Of a stretch of 64,000 nucleotides of DNA, positions 30,001 through 45,800 are shown piece by piece. The notes under the pieces are model-generated. The model saw nothing but the letters and a program-made list of their open reading frames with translations, searched no databases and had not been told where the DNA came from. Location: assembly GCA_039619475.1 (NCBI GenBank), contig CM077115.1, forward strand, positions 445,769,292 through 445,833,291, in the 5' to 3' direction. Source of the DNA: Icerya purchasi. Lineage: Eukaryota; Arthropoda; Insecta; Hemiptera; Monophlebidae. Each line of letters opens with the position of its first letter. The stretch's first letter is position 1. A program made the translations under genes and the position numbers.

Positions 30001-32478
30001 TTAAATTTAAAATTCCGATTAAAAAAAAAAACAACAAAATCCCACTGCTGAAGAACGAACTGTGAAATTTTGCCGAATTCTTTGCCCTCAGTATTACCCA
30101 TTTAACCAGTGTTCTCAATCGAAGTATAATATGTTTATATCTCAAACTTAAGCGATCAAAAAAAAAAAAATCAACTTACCAGCTACTACAACACAAGCTG
30201 CGGATTTTTTTTTTTTTTTTTTATTTCCTAATAGACGTATTTTTTAAAATTTGGTCCCTTAAATCTAAAGTTTTTGTAATTCCGAACTTTCTTGTACTCT
30301 TGCGACTAAAATACACCGCTTAAAAAAAGCCCCGAGACCTTCGCTTCTTGTCCATTTCGGCGTTTACAAACAAAAAATGCTGCAAAAGTTATCGATGGAA
30401 AGCAAATAAAACATTTGATTATAAATCGTTAGGCAGTAAAATATTTTATCATGTATGTTTAAATTACCTTATAAATGAAAACGCATATTAACCGAGAATA
30501 AGCCGAGAATTCTGTTGTAAAACCTGGAAAAAATGTAAAAATATCCAAAAACAATAATTTTGATATAAAAAAAAAAAAAACATTGAAGCAAAAAATGAAT
30601 GCAATTTTTAATGTACTTCACACGAAGTTCTGTTCTACTTATATAATAAAATATGCCGCGATGGTCAAATATGATCAATAGTAACAAAAAAATTCCATTC
30701 TTCTTTTTGTACAAGTCTAGTAATCAGGAAATCGCGAGGATTTGGATCAAGAAAACTGGGAATAAACTGGGAATTTAAAAATTATATTTGAGTGATCATC
30801 ATGCATATATTAAATATACGAATTAACGGACCAATAACGTATAATTTAAAAAAAAAAAATCAATCATACCTTTCTTCCCGCTCCCAAAAAGAAAGTTTTT
30901 TTCGATTCCTTCATTTTACAATAATTCATGTCTATCGCATTCGCGAAAAATTTTTTAACATATGTGACGGTCGCTGAGAAAAGGTACATAGTGTGTGTGT
31001 CAAAAGTGCGGTTTTGACTTAACAGCGGTTTCGGACACTTGAAAGCATACCCTTTAACGTGAGAAATAGGTCAAACTGGTAAAAACAAATTTTTTCCTAT
31101 TGTAAATCGTAATTGTATGTTTATAAAATGCTTTTTCACAAAAAATAAATACCGATACTTGAAGGTTTATTATAAAAATTTAAAAATGCACTAAAAAGTA
31201 AAAAATATATATCAGAGTGTGATATACCTTTAAAGGTGATATCTCGTAATTCTTATACAACATTAATACCTTAATTACAGTATAGGATTCATATTACATA
31301 TTATAATAATAATTAAAAACTACGTTAAATGTTCATTAAATTGTTCCTAGATATTATAATATGTAATATGAATCCTACTGTAATTAAGGTATCAGTATTG
31401 TATAAGAATTACGATAATATCACCCTTAAGGTCTGATATATATTAATTATCGGGAGTAATTATTTTTTACTTTTCAGTGCATTTTTAAATTTTTATAATA
31501 AACCTTCAAGTATCGGTACTTATCTTTTGTAAAAAGCATTTTATTTTACAATTTTTAGCGTTATGCTTGAATTATTTTCTTGTTAAAAATCAATTTTTTT
31601 TCACATTATTCTTCATACTTAATACTTTAAAAAAAAATCGATTTCTTTATTTTAAACTGCATTTCCACGGTGTGAAAACATCAAAAGCTATATTTCCATG
31701 GTAATTTGGCAAATTTATAATATTTTAAGTCAATAAATCTAACTTGACGTCGAAACTCTAACCATGAATGAAAAAACATCCGAAAAACTTCAACTCCCAC
31801 ATTATTAAGAATAACTCAAAAACTATCGATCAGATCTTGATCAAATTTAAATGGAACCACGTGAGAAGCACCACCACCTTTTAAATAAAAGAAGAATCAT
31901 CAAAATCGGTTCACCTAGAAGAAAGTTCCGAGGTAACACACATAAAAAAAAATAAAATAAAATAAAAAAAATAAAAATAAATAAAAATACAGTCGAATTG
32001 AATACCTTCTCCTTTTTTGAAGTCGGTTAAAAATTACCTTAAATATTGCGAAACTTTAAACGCGTTTTTCTCAATAACTTGTTTTCTGACACTATGTACC
32101 TTTTCTCAGCGACCGTCACATAAGTGTACATATATAATATCTCTCTTTATCATAGAAAGTTTTTTCAGAACAACAATTTTTACTACGTCATTCGCGTTGA
32201 TTGTTGTCGATATGGCGATTTTTTTTTTTTTTTTTCTAAAATGAAATTATATATTACCAGTTTTTTTTAATTTGTGTATTTATTACATATAGTATGTATT
32301 TATTTATTAAGAAGTTATCGTCAACTTTTGATGGTATATTTGTTTGTTTTTTTTTTTTTTAATGCAGAGGTTATTTTTTTTTTAAACTTGTTTTCGATCG
32401 GTTATTTTTGACGGTTTATTCTTCATTATTTATTACCGAGGCTGAAAATCCGAGCGAAAAGGGCGGAGCTCTTAATAC

Positions 32479-32532
<54 letters not shown>

Positions 32533-35500
32533 TTCGCTTTCTGCTAGTAATTTTATTTCTTTCGTGATAATAATTATACATTTACGATGTTTGCATAGCA
32601 GTTGGTAAACTATATTCTATGTCCGATAAATCGTAAGTTTCGAATTAAAATGAACTATAATAAACCTCCCTAATATTGGTCATAGTCGTGTAAATAAATT
32701 ATTTTAAATGAATCTAATTTTTGGCGACGAGATTGAATCTAATGATATAGAGAGAAGTTGATTACATCTCGGGACACACAAGGATGAAAAGATCAGCTTA
32801 AAGAAGGGAGACAAAGAAGCAGCAGAAAAGTGGGAAGAAAATGTGTGAATCCGGATGTAAATGATTAAGGAAAGCGTAAATACGACGAAAGAATAGTAAA
32901 AATTCTCTATTCTGTTTTTGATAATAATTTTTATCCGCGTGAAACTCTCGAAAAAACGAAATTAAAATACAGCCTGAAGGTGTATCATTTTTTGGGAACA
33001 AACACAATTCCTTGCTTATATAATAAAAGATTTTTAATGACTGAATTTAATTATTTGATTTTTAAAAATAGTGCGCGAAATGTTCCCACGAGTGCGGTTA
33101 GTAATCAATAATAATGGATTCTATTGGCTTGAATAATTAATATTCTCTGCCTGCAGCGCGTTTATAGAATGGCTGATTGTGGACCATGTAGGTAAAATTA
33201 AAGTCGCCTTTAGAAAGTAATTGCGATGGTGCGCGAACTGTTCAGGTGAAAATTTGTGTTGATGTTTTTTTGTTTTTTTTTGAACAACGTGAATATTGGC
33301 AAATGCGGGATGATGGCAGATGCTGCGATATGTGTTGTTCTTAAAAGAAAGACAATTTGCAGGTGAAAATAGTGCATTCTGCTCGTAACACTAATGGGGG
33401 CCTTACCTCTTAATGTCGTCACGGTGGTTGGTTGCGAATGTTAATACATTTGAAAAAGTTTGGTTGCGAATCTGAAAATTAATTTCCATTTTCATTAACT
33501 CTTAATTGTAAATGCAACGGTGACTCTGAGGAAAGGTAGATACATTGTTGAACGAACCATTTCGCAAACGGGGATTTATTATTATTAAAAACTACCGAAG
33601 TCATCGCGTTTGGCCTAGTGGCTAGAGCGCTTGACTTCCGACGTCCCGGGTTCGATACCGGGCGACGACAAAAAATGATGCGGCGCTAGTTTAGTACACA
33701 GCAGTTTGGACACACCTAGGGGGAACTGCATTTGTATATCGATAAATCAAGCGACTATAGTGTCAGTTGGCCAAATGCATAGTCGTGCCTATATTAGCGT
33801 CGCATAGACATATTCAGCCGGCGAGCTAATCAACCTGCGTAAAGGCCAGTCGTCTTGGCTTCGCCTCGCCACTGATAAGCTTTCTATCATTGGTCGGCAG
33901 CACGCTTCATTAGCCAATGAAAAACCTGGCAGCAGGTATAAAATGCATCTCCCAATTTGCCCGAACGGGAGATTAGGCTAACTTATCCCGCTAGGGATTG
34001 CCTGTACATCCAGCAGTCGGCTGATATGGGCATATCGTGATCGTGAAAAACTACCGATATTAGGCCATATTCGCGCGCAGTCTTATCAAAGAAATCTTTA
34101 AACTTGCCATTTATTCTCTCCAGTACCGTGTTTGTGCGAACACCTTAACTTCCTTCCAGCGCTTCCACTCTTCTTGGTGTCGCTATACCGTTCACCTTCG
34201 GCTATTTGGTCGGCATATTTTTGCTATACTGCAATGAACAGAATGCGTAACGGACAAATTCTCGTATAAACCGCGAATAACTTTGCTCGCTGAAAAGAAA
34301 AAAAATGTCCAGAGATTTCGAATGTTTCATCGGACATTTTTTTTTTTTTTCGAAAATTTCTCTGAATCGTAATATTACTTCTGCGCGTATCAAAATATGA
34401 CCATGAAAATGCGCAAATGTTTGTTGGCGATTAATTGAAAACGTTATCGTTGAATTATTTTGTTCTTTAGAAATGAAGTGAACTATTGGGTTGGAAAGAC
34501 GTCGCTTAGAAGTTGGAGACGTTTATTTCTAGAAGGTTTGGATGATAAAATTGATAGTGATGTGATGAATATGGCTTACTTGAACGATGTGCTGCATACT
34601 TCATCGTTAGATTCGTATAAAGGAGCCACGTGGTCGCTATTGACGGCCAGTAATTCTGACGAAAACAATATCAACGTTTCTAATTGTCCTTCGTTAGAAG
34701 TGAAACCGGTTGTAGTTCCTATTATCGATGACAGAACGGAAAGTGATATTTTCACTCCGAAGAAAAAGCCGGCCACGCCGGAGTCGGATGGTAGAATATC
34801 CGAAGTGGACGCAATATTAACCGACGAAGACAACGCCTATCATCATCACCGCCACCACCATTATCACCATCATCGTCATCACCATCGTCATCATCACCGT
34901 CATCATCATCTGCCTATAAAGTTACCAAGTAATAGTGCTGTAAAAAATGTTACCATTTCGATTAGTAGCAGTTGCGACAATCTGATAGGCACGCCGGACG
35001 GTGCAGCTTTCAAACAGTTTGTTCATGAGGAAGACGTGTCACCGTCGTCGCAGCCGATAGAGGATAATTCGTTAGTGATAGGAGAAGGAAAAGTCCGATT
35101 AACGGGAAACTGTAACAGTGTCGATAATTGTTTCGGTACTGCTGCAGACACCTACTTTGCCGCTGACAGCGAAGATAAAATCGAAAGTCACAAAGATACC
35201 GTTAGCGAAGATAACGAATTGCAATTTAACGAAGATATTCTCTGTCCTCACGGTAAATTTATCTAATTCTGCACAGCTAATAATAAAAAGAAATATAGAG
35301 TTATATATTAAGTTTACAAGACGCGGTGTGGTAATTTTATGTTTGTAACTAAAATAATTACAAATTCGCGCTGTTCGAGATAACGGAGTCAATTTAAATA
35401 GGTTTATTTCGGTGTTTGTTAAATATCAAATTCCTATAAAATGCTATAATACCTTTTTCGTCAGATTATAAATAATATCATTACACTGGGTTTAAAACGT

Positions 35501-36779
35501 ACAATATTTTTCGTATTTTTTTTTATTTGATGAACACATATATATATGTGTGTGTACGTAATTAACAAACTGTTCGATTTTAAATATATTTTTCTCTTGT
35601 TAAAAAAAAAAAATATATATATATATAGATTATGAGAAGATGTGAAATATTTCTATTTTTTTCTTCAGAATTAAAAAAAGCAATGAAATTGATCGGGACC
35701 AAAAATGTATATAGTATAAAATTACCTTCGGTTATGTTGACACGCCAGATATCATCGGGGTCTATAGCGATAAAAGCATATTGGGGTATGGTCAGCTGAA
35801 AATATAATATAGTTTCTTGAAAAGAGAACTGGAACAATTTATAAGAAGAAGCAAGAACAATAAGCTTTTCGGAAGGAGAAAGAGAAAAGAGAATGACAAA
35901 TGAAAAAGGAAAAGATTGAGAAAGTAAACAGAGGGATGGGAGATTCTCATTTGGAACGTGTTGTTGCAGTTTTCATAAGAATGGGAAATAGTATGTAGGA
36001 AGAAAAGTTTTCACGGATTTGACTTAAAGATGAGAATACGTTGATGAATAAAAAGTTTTTGTAATTAGTAGACGATAATTAAAGAGAAATGTAGTTTTAA
36101 GGTGCTTGGCTACCAAACTAGAGATCATCATAATAGGTTCGACTCGTTTCGGACTTAAATCGCTGACAGGTTTTTTATCATTTCTGAAATAATTGAGTTT
36201 TAAAAAGAATCTGGGAAAGTATAAAGGTATTCTAACTGGGATTCTTCTCCTCTATTCTCACCAGTGTCATCGTGCTGCACTTCGTATATTATAAAATTCA
36301 TTATCCCGCTGACGTTCTGCTAAGGGCATATATTTATGCCTTACATGTTTAAATTCTGATAATAATTTGCACCGAAAAAGAAAAAGAAAAAAAAAACAAA
36401 AAAAACCAGTCATACAGGTATATATATGTATGTATATAATGTAGTAACGAGCACAGAAGTTCTGAATATTTAATTTTTTTCCGAAAATTTTTATTTTGCT
36501 TCTTTATTTCAACAGAAGAATCACGCTTAAATGATCTCCGTGTTATTGAGAGTTTTTATACGATAAACTTTTTTTTTTGAATTTTAAAAGTGACACAAAT
36601 CATGTACATCAGTCTCACGCCCCAGCGTCTATGATTTAAATGATTGCAGTACTGATGTTTACACCATAATCGCAAAAAAATCTGGGAACAAAATGATACG
36701 ACACTGATAAAAAGTACAGATGATTAGGGCATTACCTCACATTTCTTCCACTTGCTCTTTTGCTAGAAGTAATGCAACT

Positions 36780-36847
<68 letters not shown>

Positions 36848-39800
36848 ATAATGTATATCGTCTGTCACAGTTATTACTGAAAAATCTGAATAAGTCGTAT
36901 TTTAAATTGTTCTATAATCAAATAAATCCGGTAAAAATTATACCGAACAACCCCTAGTGTACCCCAAAAATGCACCGAAACAAACTGGTCAGATTCAAAT
37001 AGCAGTTTAATAATTTGTTAAAAAAAATATCTAAATGAAAATGATAAAAACTTAACCTTTTTCGAGATGTTGTCAACTAAGAGAATTGACGGTAACGGCG
37101 GTACGTGTACAGTACGGTAAACTTACGAAGAATAGTTCGAATCTATTCAAGTTTTTAAAAAATTTATAACATTGTCGAAGCTTAGCGTTTTCTACAATTA
37201 TTTTACATTGAGCAGCTGTTTTTTTTTTTGCTTTTTTTTTTTCTTGCGTTCGGCTTAAAATAATAATTTGGTGAAAAACTTTTGGGATATTTAGAATCAG
37301 TTTTGTAAAAAATAATTCAAAAATTGAAAATACTTTTTTTGTTTTTTTTGTAATTACTTTTGTTTTGCTTAAAATTTATATTTGCATGAAGAAAACGCTT
37401 ATTAATTTCCGCCTGCATGTTTTTATCGTAAAAGATCAATTAAATTCCTAAATATGGCGTCAATGATACACGAGCTTTTTATTATTATTGATCATTATTA
37501 TCCCTAATTAACTGTAACATCTTTTTTTTTTTTTTCATTATTTAACGAAAGAAATGTTACGTTATTAGGTAATTTATGCGTAGAGAAGAACAACAGAAGA
37601 TTAGTTGCAACGGAGGTTTGGAGTATTTTAAAGAAATATTTTCCCGATTCGAAACAGTTTACTTCGTTAGACGAACCGTGTGATCTGTGTACGGTTAGTT
37701 GAAATTTTATGTTGATTTTGTTTAATTATTTATATTTTGATTTTTTGATATTTTTTTTTAAGCAATAAGAAACACTTTTTTTTAGTTTTAATTTTTGGAA
37801 CTTTATAAAATGTATCTCTTTTCCAATTTCCATCAATATTCAAATTAACTTGTTTTTTTTTTTTTTTTTTTTATTTTTGTTCCGAAACTTGTGTCAGTTG
37901 TAAATGCCGGTTGTTTGAAATCGTTCATAATTTTTATTAACTAGGATTCTGTTTAACAAAATCCTGAATTAACGTAGTATAATAAACGATTACTTTTGAA
38001 AAATGTTTTCGCACATAGTTTACGAGCTATCCCAAAAATACGCGTACTATTTACAATTTCTATTATTTTTTTTTTAGCATTTTGCCGGTACCGTACGGAT
38101 GGCTTGTGTCCGGAAAAATTTCAAAGTTAAAATTCATTTTTTTCACTTTTTATCCTTACCGAACATCAAATTTTTAATATTTTACAAAATATTTAAAATC
38201 CGAATTTTTATACCGGAATTAATTTTACCACAACAGAAAAAGACAAACCAGTCAAGTGAAATTTCCATCGATCTAAAAATATAATTTAGTAATGTGGCAT
38301 CCAGGTTTTTTTTTTTTTTGACACAGACGAATTATGTAGTTGAAATTAAAACCATGTTTTAAATATAATTTTATAATTGTGTATCAACGGTATAGATGCT
38401 GCAGAGAAGTTACGGAAATAGAACATTATTAGGTTTTGCGGTATTTGTATTTTTAATAATATATTTTGTTATCTTGATACTGAAAAAAATAAAATGAAAG
38501 GTAGAAAGAATTATAGGCTCTATGCAGTGTACTTTGGAAAATAATGTGTAAACGAGATATCCTCGCATAGAGAATTATGGCTCTGGGAATGTGATAAGAG
38601 GGAGAAATGTGCACAAGAACGCTCCAACACACTCGTCCTTCGCAGTACACCAATTTTTGATGCTCCACAGTAGCCCCACGCTCTCGGACCTGGCTCCATG
38701 CGACTTTCATTTGTTCCCCCAACTCAAAAGTTACTTGAAAGGGAACCGATACGACGGCGCATTACCGAAGTCGAAAGTGTCACGACGATTGTCCTGATGG
38801 GCCTATCTACGGGGAGGTTTTCGGAGTGCTTCCAAAAATGGGTTGAACGTTGGCGGCGGTGCGCTGACCTCGGAAGAAACTACTGTGAAGGTGTTTAGAG
38901 TAAGTTTGGAACCCTTTCCCTATTTTTAGGCCCCCCGGGGTAAAATTCTACGAATACACAATTGTCACACCTCGTATGTCATGCAAAGAAATGGGATTAT
39001 ATTATTTCTATTTTGATCGTGCTTTTATTATTACGAAATATAGTGAAATCGATCGGGAAAAAATATTACGTTTCATGAAAGATGCATTAAAAGTAAATGG
39101 GGTAAAAAGTAAACGAGAAAACAAATAGACGATCCAAACGGAGACCAAATTAAAAGAGCGCATTTATGCTAGCGAGCAAATAAGTGCGAGCTAAACTGAA
39201 ACTCACATCTATGCGATTATTAGCACAACTGTTTACGGAAGAGCTCCGTATCATATAAAAATGTAACGTGTATTTGTGCCTGTATGTGAGTACGTCACAC
39301 ATTGGCATTAATAAGGCAAACGAAACAAATTTGCAGGCTGTGTGTAGAAACCCCCCAGCCTGAACTTATCAACAACATCTAAATTGCCTCGCATCATCAC
39401 GTTACATGATGACTAAGCTTCAAACAAGAGATGCATTAAGATTAGTTACAATGACGCGAGCAATTTTTAAATTTTATCTAATTTTTTTGTAATTTCTTCG
39501 TTTTATTATTTTTCATTCAGAGTATGGTCTCTAAAGATAAAGTTACCAAATTTATGTATAAAATTGATGCTCAAAATCAAAAGGAATCGTTATCAGATCT
39601 ATATTGGGATCGGAACAGACCTTCACTAACATTATTAAACAAAGCTGCGCCGTTATATTATATTGTAAATAGAGACTTCATTAATCATTGGAAAAGATTT
39701 ATAAAGTAAGTAGTTTCGGCACTTTCTAAGCTTAATATTTTTACTACTGTTATTATATATGTGTATTGTCCGGAATTCTGCGTTGAAGACAATAATCCCG

Positions 39801-42800
39801 TCTTTATTGACTAATACGGCATCGGCAGCGCAAAATTTATTACTAGGCGAAATTTTCTGATTTCTCTTATTTGGACGACGGTGTAGTTCTGAACAGATGA
39901 CAGAGCTCTTATTGTGCATAACAAAAAAAAAGGTAAATAAAATATTTCCAATATCACCACGGGGCCACAGTGTTCTCCACGAATAAATTCCTTTGACACA
40001 CATACAACTCGTAATGAATGAGGAAATGCGTTATGGTTTTTCTTAAAAAAAAAAAAAAAAGAAAAAACATTCAAAGTAAAATACGATTTAACTAGACATA
40101 CGACAATAAAAATACTCGGGAGCGAATACTTTTCAGTATAAATAAGAGAAACTAACAACACCGAATTTTAAGACAACGTTCTTTAATTAAAATCGCACAG
40201 CGCCTGTAAATCCGACTACAGCGGTTAACTATGAGCGTTACCCGAAGAAGTCGCACTCATATTGCACCGACATTGCACATATACAGTGAATCATACTACA
40301 TACATCTGTGTTCCGATCAGGCAACCTCCTCGTACATGCACTCATACTTTGACATTAATTTTACCTCACTACAATTACATTTCCGCTATTCAAGTGCTTT
40401 CATTTAAAATACGTTACGTTTTTCACTGTTCGAGTTTCACGCCAAATAAGTATAATGAAGAGCTGGACCGTTTTCTCAGTACAGTTAATAAAACCCCAAT
40501 GCTTCCCCAGTTTACGTTGAATGATTTTAATTTCCCAAGTCGTAGTACAGTCAAAATGAATCAAATATAAAAATTCTCCATTATATTACTCGTCGGCTAA
40601 AATGAAGTCATATATACATATATATTTATATATATATATATATATGTAAACTCGGTCATTTTGGCCTCGCAAGGGGCTGTGCCCCTTGACCCCTCTTGCT
40701 TTCATTGCTGTCTCTTTCTCTTCTGTGTTTTGTATAAAATGATCAAAATTTACAACGTAATTGTTACCAGCATCGACACAAAAAAAATAACATAATCACA
40801 AAAATCCTATCCTAACATTTAACTTTCATTATATAAAATTAAGACATTTTTTCGTTACATAAAATTGTGACATTTTTTAAATAACAGTCACAAAAATCCT
40901 AAAAAAGATAACAAACGTTACATAAAATTGGGACATTTTGCGATACATAAAATTAGGACATTTTTTCTAATGGGGGTAGCCTAAGAATTACGTTGTAATT
41001 AATATATATATATGTACGTATGTATGTTTGTATATATTAGTTTCACATGAAAATGATACTCATTTATAATTTGAGACAACTGGTTTAACAAACTCGCGTT
41101 GCATCAGCGATATAGGAAGTAAAAAAAACCCATTGCCAGCCTTTCTTGCTGTCCACTGTAGAGTTACCCCCGGTATATATCGCACATATACTAGGACGTA
41201 GTCCTCAATTAGATTCTGCGGATTTTTCACTTTGAAAAGTCTCAATGAAAACACGTAAAAGTGTCGAAGTAAGAAATTTAGAAAAATGAATATCCAAATG
41301 CTATATTATACATAGTAAAGTAAAAGAAGTACACACAGTTGCATATATTTATTTTCTTTATACATTTGTCGTCACTTCGTAATAATAATAGTTAATAAGA
41401 ATATGTTACGTATAAAAACTATTCGCACGGTTATTCCGAGATAAATTGAAAAGCCGTTGAATCAATTTTAAAAATTCTTCCATAAAGGAGAGTGAATGGA
41501 ACGTTAATTCTGTGACGTTTTTCCGTCTTTTAGTGTATTGTGAATAATTCTGTATAATGATGTTTAATTTAAACGCGCAGGGAGGTCGGTAAAATAGAAC
41601 CACCAAATTCCATGAGAAATAAAACGACATTTTTGTGTTCCGAACATTCTAAGTTGTTTTACAACATGAACAGCGACGATATCATCAGACTTCAAAAAAA
41701 GTAAGCAAATGTGTATTCCTTATTTTCTGATAGTTTAGTTACGCACACACACACACACACACACACATAGACATGCACGCGCATATGTTTTTTTGAGAAC
41801 CAACAAAATTTTTACATAAAAGAATATTTCATTAACGCTTGCAAAAAGTGTGTTGATGAAATTAAAATATCACTTAAGATTTATCGTCAGTCTTGGCAAC
41901 CTCCTTAAGACAAAAAAAAAAAAAAACAATTTTTTGTGCATGGACTGTGTAAGAAATTCTTACAAGAATAAAGATGCGCTTAATTTGGGAAGTAGTTATT
42001 TGTAAAGAATGTGCAAATATCAAGTTTAATCGGCGCCGCTAAAAATTCCGGTTAATGATTTTTAAATGAAGAATGACAAAAATCGAGGAAACATACGAAA
42101 TTCAAAAATTATGAAAATTAAAATAAAAAGAAAAAAGAGAATTTAGAAAATTCCGAATTTTATGTCTGCGCCATAATTTAAAACGGCGTAAAAAATTAAC
42201 TGTTCTCATTGTTATTTAATCGTTAATTACAGTTTACTTTTTAGAATTGATAGGAGGGAATTTATTATCTCCCGTCGTTTACGGGAAAATTTATTTTTTC
42301 ATTAATTTTGCTTATTTTCGATTAATTCAGAATGTGCCTAGTAACGGAAAACGAATGGAAAAATCTATCACAGCTGTATAATGCTGATAGTGTAATAACT
42401 GTGATGAGTGATCAACATGGTAATTTAATTACTTATCCCGGTAAGTAGTCTCTCGACGTTTATAAATAAATTTTAAAAAAAGAACATTTTCTATTCTAAT
42501 TAATTTGTTAGAAAATGATTTTTTCCCCCTTTTATTAAAACGTAATGGTATAAAGATTTTTGCAAAAATTTTAACTTGCCCGCTTAAATTTTACGCGTTT
42601 CCCTTGGATATTCTCTACTTCTCTAGTATTGCGTGTTTTTTTTTTTTTAAATTTTTGTAAAACTTATTAATTACCGGCTTTCGACCGAAACAATATAAAT
42701 CTTCGGGAAGAAATAGATTGCGGATTTTAATGAACAAGTGAGAGAAAAGGACAAGAGATACGCCAAACGTTTCTTAGAATGCAGGCGCTACCGCGTAGAA

Positions 42801-45800
42801 TAGTATCCACGTCGACTACTATACAGTATAATTTTCTATTCTTTTCAAACCCGGTAGTCCTACTTTTTTAATCTTAACAACCCGAAGGAACTGTTGTGAG
42901 TTTCAACCGGTCGCTTTTAATGGAGGTGTGTACAAAAGAGAGACACTTGGGATATTAGGGATTACAATAATTTTTATGTCGTACCACGACGACGGAGTAT
43001 TGGACTAGTAAATTGCGCAAATTTTTTTATGCGACGGAAATTTAACGGTACTCTCTGACATGTATAAATTTTAGGAAACATAAAAGAAAAAAAAATTGGA
43101 AATAAACAGGAATTATTAAACTAAACATATTTTCCGGTTCCCCATCTACATAGTTTCACTTCCAATCACAAGTGCTCAACTAGCGACGACGACAATTATT
43201 AGAACGATATTCGGAGATCGAATGACTTAACGAATAATATTTTCTAGCTGGAACATTGTCAAAAAATGGCGTGCCGTTCATACCGAATGTACATCACTAC
43301 TAAATGAAATTTTTTTTTATGCATAAAAAATAATGCGTACTAAAATTTGAAAAAAGAAACGAAACAGCTTTTAGAATTACACTTTAATATATTACTAAAA
43401 ATTTAATTCTTAATAATATGAGCATAGGTTTAATAATCATCAATGTACACTAACTAACTGTGTAATGCTGTAAAAAAAACAAAAAAAACGTTAATGATAT
43501 TTTAAAAGAGAATAATGAACCCCAGGTTGTTTCCGTTTTTCGGGAGTCAATTTAGATATGTATTCGATAACAACCAAAAAATATTAAGTTGTTTAAGATT
43601 TTTTAGTTTTTATGTTATTTATTTATTTATTTTTTTGAAATGCATATATTTATTTTTAATTACATCGGATTCTTTCGTCATGCTAAAACGCTTGTCGATG
43701 AATTATCATTATATTTAAACATTATAACATTATAATTTAACTTATACATACGCATATCTTCGTACTGTAATATCTACCTGCCTACATCTTAATCTGTTTT
43801 TGTACTTACCGATGTAATTGTAATTTGTTTTCTTTCGTTTGATAATCTATATATTTCTTTACCTTTTTCTTTCGAATTCTCTTATTTTTTGTTTATTTTT
43901 TCTTTTTCAACATTTCCTTCTTTTTGAAAAGCCATTCCTTTTTTTTTTCTTTTCTTTACCCTTATTTTTCCCTTCTCTATTATTATTTCCTTGGGTGTTT
44001 TATTTAACATTTGAGTTATAACATATTTGTCAGTTTGCTTCCCCATCTCTGTTGTTGCTAACGACAGTTGTTGGTACGTAAATTTTTTCCTCAGCTTATA
44101 TCCTGTTTTTTTTTATTTTTTCCTCCAATTCAATTTCCTTTCCTGTTGTTACGCATTCTCTCCGATATCTTTATTAATAAGTACATTTTTGTGTAAAATA
44201 TTTTAATTTCCGTCTTTATTGAATTTTTTTTAACTTCTTCACTCTTCCTATTCTGACACCATGTTTATTCGTATAAGGAAGTTACTTCTTCACTTATTAT
44301 GCAAATCCAAGAATATATAATACCCCATTGTGTATAATTCGCTTTTTAAAATGTCAGGTATTTTCGATACTTTCGGTTATGTTTCCACATAAAATTTACA
44401 TTTTTAAGCACATGCGTTTTTGTTTGATATATTAAACGTTGAAAATTAATGATTCCAAAAAAAAATAAAAATAATAATAAAGTAAATAAAGCAAAACGAC
44501 AAAATTAGTTCGTGTCTTAGAAACGAAGAAAGAACAAAAAAATAATTGTAGAGGTCGCTAATAGCTTCTGAAGTTACAAATACGAATTATAATTACGTCT
44601 ACTGCACTAAAATATCTGATAATGCATAATGGAAAATGATTAATAAAAAAAATACTTTAAAAATAAAATGTTAAGTTGTATCTTTGTTTCCTTCACTTCG
44701 TCGTTCTGTTGTTGTCTCCGTTATTCGTCTACGTTCTTAAGCCATACTCTATTATCTTCCACCCGTTTTCGTTTTTCGTTGGTTGCCTCTCCATATTGTC
44801 CGCTCAAACGAAGAGCGTGTTTGCGATGCTGATCTCATGTGTTTATTAAGTGTTCATCGCTTATTGCTGAGTGTTCTGCTTCCTATTCCATTTTATTGAT
44901 ACTTGGTCTTCCTATTCCATATTATTGCGCCTCTTATATCCTATCTTTTTTCTCTCCACACATTGTTCCTATTATTTGTTCCTTTCTCCTAACAATATCT
45001 AACCGTATCAGGGTATAATTGACTTCTTCCTTTTCTAATTGTTTCTGGATAAAAGTCCCCGGTTAACAAGCCCAAAAAATAAAAATAGTCGTAACATTTT
45101 TTCCCCAACAATATAGACTTTACTTAATTTAGTATATAACAACAGTTAAATGACAAAACCAATTTAATTTTAAAAGCGAGTCTAAATATGTGGACGAAGC
45201 CGCAGATGATAAACTAGTTTATTTATCTCACTGTAATCACTTACAACTACATAATATGTTAATCCTAGAAAAAAAAAACAAATTTGAGGCAGTATTTTTT
45301 AAATACATGTTGATAGAAAACATAAAATTATTTAGTGGCAAACACCATTACCGTATTACGAGGATTGTTCAAATATAAACCGGAATTTTAAAATAAACGC
45401 GCGAAAAATTTATTGTGGAAAAAGTGGTTGCACTGGCAGTTAGACCGGTTTGTTACGAAGCGTGTAGAGCAATTAGAACCGCGTAACGTCACTTTTTAGT
45501 GTAGTTAGAGCCATGAGTGAAAAAGAAGTACCAGTGATTATTCGTTTTTTAGTCAAAGACGACGTAAAATCCGTGGAAATTTACCGAAAATTACGCGAAC
45601 AGTTCGGGGATGAGTGTCTCTCCAAAACTCAAGTGTACGAGTGGTGTTCCGCGTTTCGAAAAGGACGTGAAGTGGTGTCAAACATACCACATGCGCGGCG
45701 ACCAAAAACCAGCATTACAGATGAACACGTCAAAGCCATCGAACAACTCATTTTGGCTGACCGACGCGTCCGTCTACGCGATATGACCGACGAATTGGGC